Of a stretch of DNA of 6,164 bases, positions 4,258 through 6,164 are shown piece after piece. The position numbers and the translations under genes are program-made. Where the stretch lies: positions 1-6,164 of the forward strand of contig CACYCD010000309.1 in NCBI GenBank assembly GCA_902772755.1, written 5' to 3'. The notes beneath the pieces were generated by a model that saw nothing but the letters and a program-made list of their open reading frames with translations, was not told where the DNA came from and searched no databases. The stretch comes from an uncultured Ruminococcus sp. (lineage in GTDB: Bacteria; Bacillota; Clostridia; Oscillospirales; Acutalibacteraceae). The number at the start of each line of letters is the position of its first letter. The stretch's first letter is position 1.

Positions 4258-5100
4258 TCAACTTGCCTTATCAGCTTTTTCTGCGTGTTTTCCGCCGTGA
4301 GAAACATTCCGCTTATTTCTGAAAGCTATGAGCAAAACCACACCTGTGAGAAAAATTACAAACGAAAGCACCTGACTTACCCTCGGTCTATAGCCTATTA
4401 TGCTGAACGGCAAATACAGGCTGTCTGTACGCAAGCCCTCAACTATCATTCGTTCAAAGCCGTACCACACCATATAGCACAGGAAGATCTGACCCTTATA
4501 GCGGTATGACCTTTTGCTGATGATGTGAAGCACCAACACTCCCAGCAGACACCACAGAGATTCATACAAAAAGCAGGGGTGAACTCCCACATTGCCTGTG
4601 GCTGAGCTTACCATACGCCACGGAAGCTCTGTCCGTGTGCCGAATGCCTCCTGATTGAAAAAATTACCCCAGCGACCCAGCCCCTGACCTATGAGAAAGC
4701 CTATGCACGCCAGATCCAGTGCAGAAAGAAAACTCAGCTTTTGGAGCTTGCAACAGATTCCTCCGCCGATAATCGCACCGATAAGACCGCCGTAGATCGC
4801 AAGACCTCCCTTATTTATATAAAGGATATCAATGGGACGGTCACGATAATCCTGCCATTTGAAGGCAACAAAGTACAGTCTTGCACCGATTATAGCACAT
4901 ACAACTCCGACAATTATCACATTAAGCAGCTTATCCTTGTCAAGCTTGAAATACCTTGCACGGGCAAATCCATAGGCACAGGCTAAGATCAAGCCTGTTG
5001 CTATGATCACACCATACCAATATATGGTAATATCACCAAATTTCAGGGCTACTCTGTCTATATCAAAGCTAAGACCCAAATCGGGAAATGATACATTCAT
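4258..5100 (-). CDS. lgt: Phosphatidylglycerol-prolipoprotein diacylglyceryl transferase
   Basis: This 280-residue multi-pass membrane enzyme transfers diacylglycerol from phosphatidylglycerol to the lipobox cysteine of prolipoproteins, the first step of lipoprotein maturation. The Lgt signature GRWGNFFNQEAFG lies at 142-154 (Arg143, Asn146 and Glu151 at the positions known from E. coli Lgt). Further conserved blocks are GGLAIYGG (98-105), HPCFLYESLW (174-183), EGLRTDSLYLP (221-231) and RVSQVLS (240-246). About seven hydrophobic segments are visible. The block with His103 in E. coli has Tyr here. A GTG at 5112 overlapping the previous stop (GTGA) could add four residues. However, AAGGTGAGG (5115-5107) sits 6 bases before the ATG at 5100, which is preferred. 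The tail (265-280) is Lys- and His-rich and probably cytoplasmic. Confidence 0.96.
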   Translation of the reverse strand: MNVSFPDLGLSFDIDRVALKFGDITIYWYGVIIATGLILACAYGFARARYFKLDKDKLLNVIIVGVVCAIIGARLYFVAFKWQDYRDRPIDILYINKGGLAIYGGLIGAIIGGGICCKLQKLSFLSALDLACIGFLIGQGLGRWGNFFNQEAFGTRTELPWRMVSSATGNVGVHPCFLYESLWCLLGVLVLHIISKRSYRYKGQIFLCYMVWYGFERMIVEGLRTDSLYLPFSIIGYRPRVSQVLSFVIFLTGVVLLIAFRNKRNVSHGGKHAEKADKAS

Positions 5101-5106
5101 AGTCTG

Positions 5107-5115
5107 CCTCACCTT
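5107..5115 (-). promoter_or_regulatory. Shine-Dalgarno deciding the lgt start
   Basis: AAGGTGAGG on the minus strand ends 6 bases before the ATG at 5100-5098. It overlaps the stop codon of the upstream peptidase gene and the alternative GTG (5112-5110), which has no site of its own at proper distance. Start at 5100 is therefore favoured. Confidence 0.75.
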
Positions 5116-6164
5116 ATCACCGATAAAGCAGATCTTTCACAATCGAGTATTTCGGCAAATCTGTCTTTTACATCATCAAAGGTCAGATTTCTGACGGCAT
5201 CAATATAGGTGAAAAACTCCTTGCCGGTAAAGTGACCGTGCATAAGGTTGTTTGCAATAGATTCGGTTGAGTTCATTGCAAACACGGCACCGCCGTAGAC
5301 TGCACGCTTGTTTTCATTATAGTCCGATTCACTGAGAGCTTCTGTGCGTTTTTTGCCGATATACTCCTTTATGCAGTTATACACCTGCTCCGGATCACGG
5401 CTCTCACCCGATATGAGGACGACATAAAAACCCTCACCCTCAAATACCTCATATCCGAAGGTCATATTGATAAGCTCTTTGTCCTGCATATCACGATATA
5501 ATTCGCTTGTTTCACTGAAAAGCATACCCAAAAGCACATCTGTGGCTGCCTCTTGTGTGGGAGTGACAACGCCTGGTGTGCATTTGAAGCCTATTTCAAA
5601 CAGCGGAACTGCTACAGGGAGACTCTGTTCTATATAGGTCTTGGCAACACCCTCGGGTTCTTCTTCAAAATAATTGGTGATATTCGGCTCTTCATCGGTA
5701 TTGGTAAGCTTCTTATCAACTACACTAAGCACTTCATCAAGCTTTGCCTTACCGCAAACACAGAGAGCCATATTGTTGAGATTATAGTAGGTGTTGTAGC
5801 AGTCGTACAGCTTCTGCGGAGTTATCTCTGCAATTGAATCCACCGTACCGGCTATATCGATTTTTACGGGGTGATTGTGAAACAGGCAGCTAAAGAGGTT
5901 GAACATCACCCTCCACTCGGGAGAGTCGTCATACATCTTGATCTCCTGACCGATGATGCCCTGCTCCTTGGCAACGGTTTCATCGGTGAAATATGGTGAA
6001 CGAACGAAGTCAAGCAAAATTTCAAGACTTTCGCTGAAATTCTGTGATGCAGAGAACAGATAGCAGGTCTTGTCAAAGCTTGTATATGCGTTGGCATTTG
6101 CACCTGTTTCGGCATATTTTGCAAAAGCATCTCCGTCCTCACTTTCAAAAAGCTTGTGTTCAAG
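5109..6164 (-). CDS. ymfH: M16-family zinc metallopeptidase, YmfH-like, N-terminus missing
   Basis: The frame is open from the right edge to TGA at 5111-5109, giving 351 residues of a protein that would be about 430 if like B. subtilis YmfH. The fragment begins LEHKLFESEDGDAFAKYAETGANANAYTS. LEH is the end of the M16 zinc motif HxxEH, whose first His lies just outside the window. Downstream, EQGIIGQEIKMYDDSPEW (67-84) supplies the distal zinc-ligand Glu (Glu74 of the fragment). The remainder, including VYGGAVFAMNSTESIANNLMHG, matches the inactive second M16 domain in style. YmfH/YmfF-like pairs are common in Firmicutes near ymfI and are named in databases after an association with EF-P modification; their real substrate is unclear. 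lgt follows after 8 bases, implying one transcript. Confidence 0.92.
   Translation of the reverse strand, partial: LEHKLFESEDGDAFAKYAETGANANAYTSFDKTCYLFSASQNFSESLEILLDFVRSPYFTDETVAKEQGIIGQEIKMYDDSPEWRVMFNLFSCLFHNHPVKIDIAGTVDSIAEITPQKLYDCYNTYYNLNNMALCVCGKAKLDEVLSVVDKKLTNTDEEPNITNYFEEEPEGVAKTYIEQSLPVAVPLFEIGFKCTPGVVTPTQEAATDVLLGMLFSETSELYRDMQDKELINMTFGYEVFEGEGFYVVLISGESRDPEQVYNCIKEYIGKKRTEALSESDYNENKRAVYGGAVFAMNSTESIANNLMHGHFTGKEFFTYIDAVRNLTFDDVKDRFAEILDCERSALSVIR

Noticed and set aside
4033..4509. 158-codon plus-strand reading frame
   Set aside because: Its first half is antisense to the riboswitch and its second half antisense to lgt; no Shine-Dalgarno or coding character, so it is a shadow.
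5906..6163. 85-codon minus-strand frame at the right edge
   Set aside because: Overlaps the M16 peptidase in another frame; the peptidase frame is open to the edge and carries the family motifs.

Overview
The window reads as ordinary core chromosome of a Gram-positive Clostridia bacterium, most likely a Ruminococcus-like member of the Oscillospiraceae/Ruminococcaceae. This rests on several things. The bL27 precursor has a cleavable N-terminal extension with its processing protease Prp encoded beside it. The rplU-prp-rpmA-obg order, a Mini-RNase III, a YmfH-type M16 peptidase beside lgt, purine-rich Shine-Dalgarno sequences and moderate-to-low GC all fit. The genus is an inference from protein style, not a search result. 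Every supported gene lies on the minus strand, so transcription runs from high to low coordinates.

Layout in transcription order. (1) 6164-5109: C-terminal 351 residues of a YmfH-like M16 metallopeptidase, running off the window edge. It is followed after 8 bases by lgt (5100-4258), the prolipoprotein diacylglyceryl transferase. (2) 4257-3752: a 506-base AT-rich intergenic region. It holds a strong promoter, a class I cyclic di-GMP (GEMM-I) riboswitch aptamer, and a 17-bp intrinsic terminator whose 5' arm is the 3' end of the aptamer. After that come about 210 bases with no recognisable gene but with an open, hydrophobic reading frame. The folD promoter sits over an inverted repeat at the end. 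(3) 3751-2900: folD. (4) 2883-2773: a near-consensus sigma-A promoter and a structured leader before the ribosomal operon. (5) 2772-1871: rplU (bL21), prp and rpmA (bL27), tightly coupled. (6) 1853-1830: a short intrinsic terminator, probably partial. (7) 1808-1: a small two-helix membrane protein of unknown function, obgE, and the N-terminal third to half of Mini-RNase III (mrnC), truncated by the window.

Functionally, the lower half is a ribosome-assembly unit: two 50S proteins, the protease that matures one of them, the 50S-assembly GTPase Obg, and the RNase that in B. subtilis matures 23S rRNA. Part of the interest is in the lgt-folD gap. There the RNA architecture predicts a c-di-GMP-activated (ON) transcription switch with no obvious target other than an anonymous membrane-protein-like reading frame or read-through into folD. 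No mobile element, CRISPR array, tRNA or rRNA is visible.
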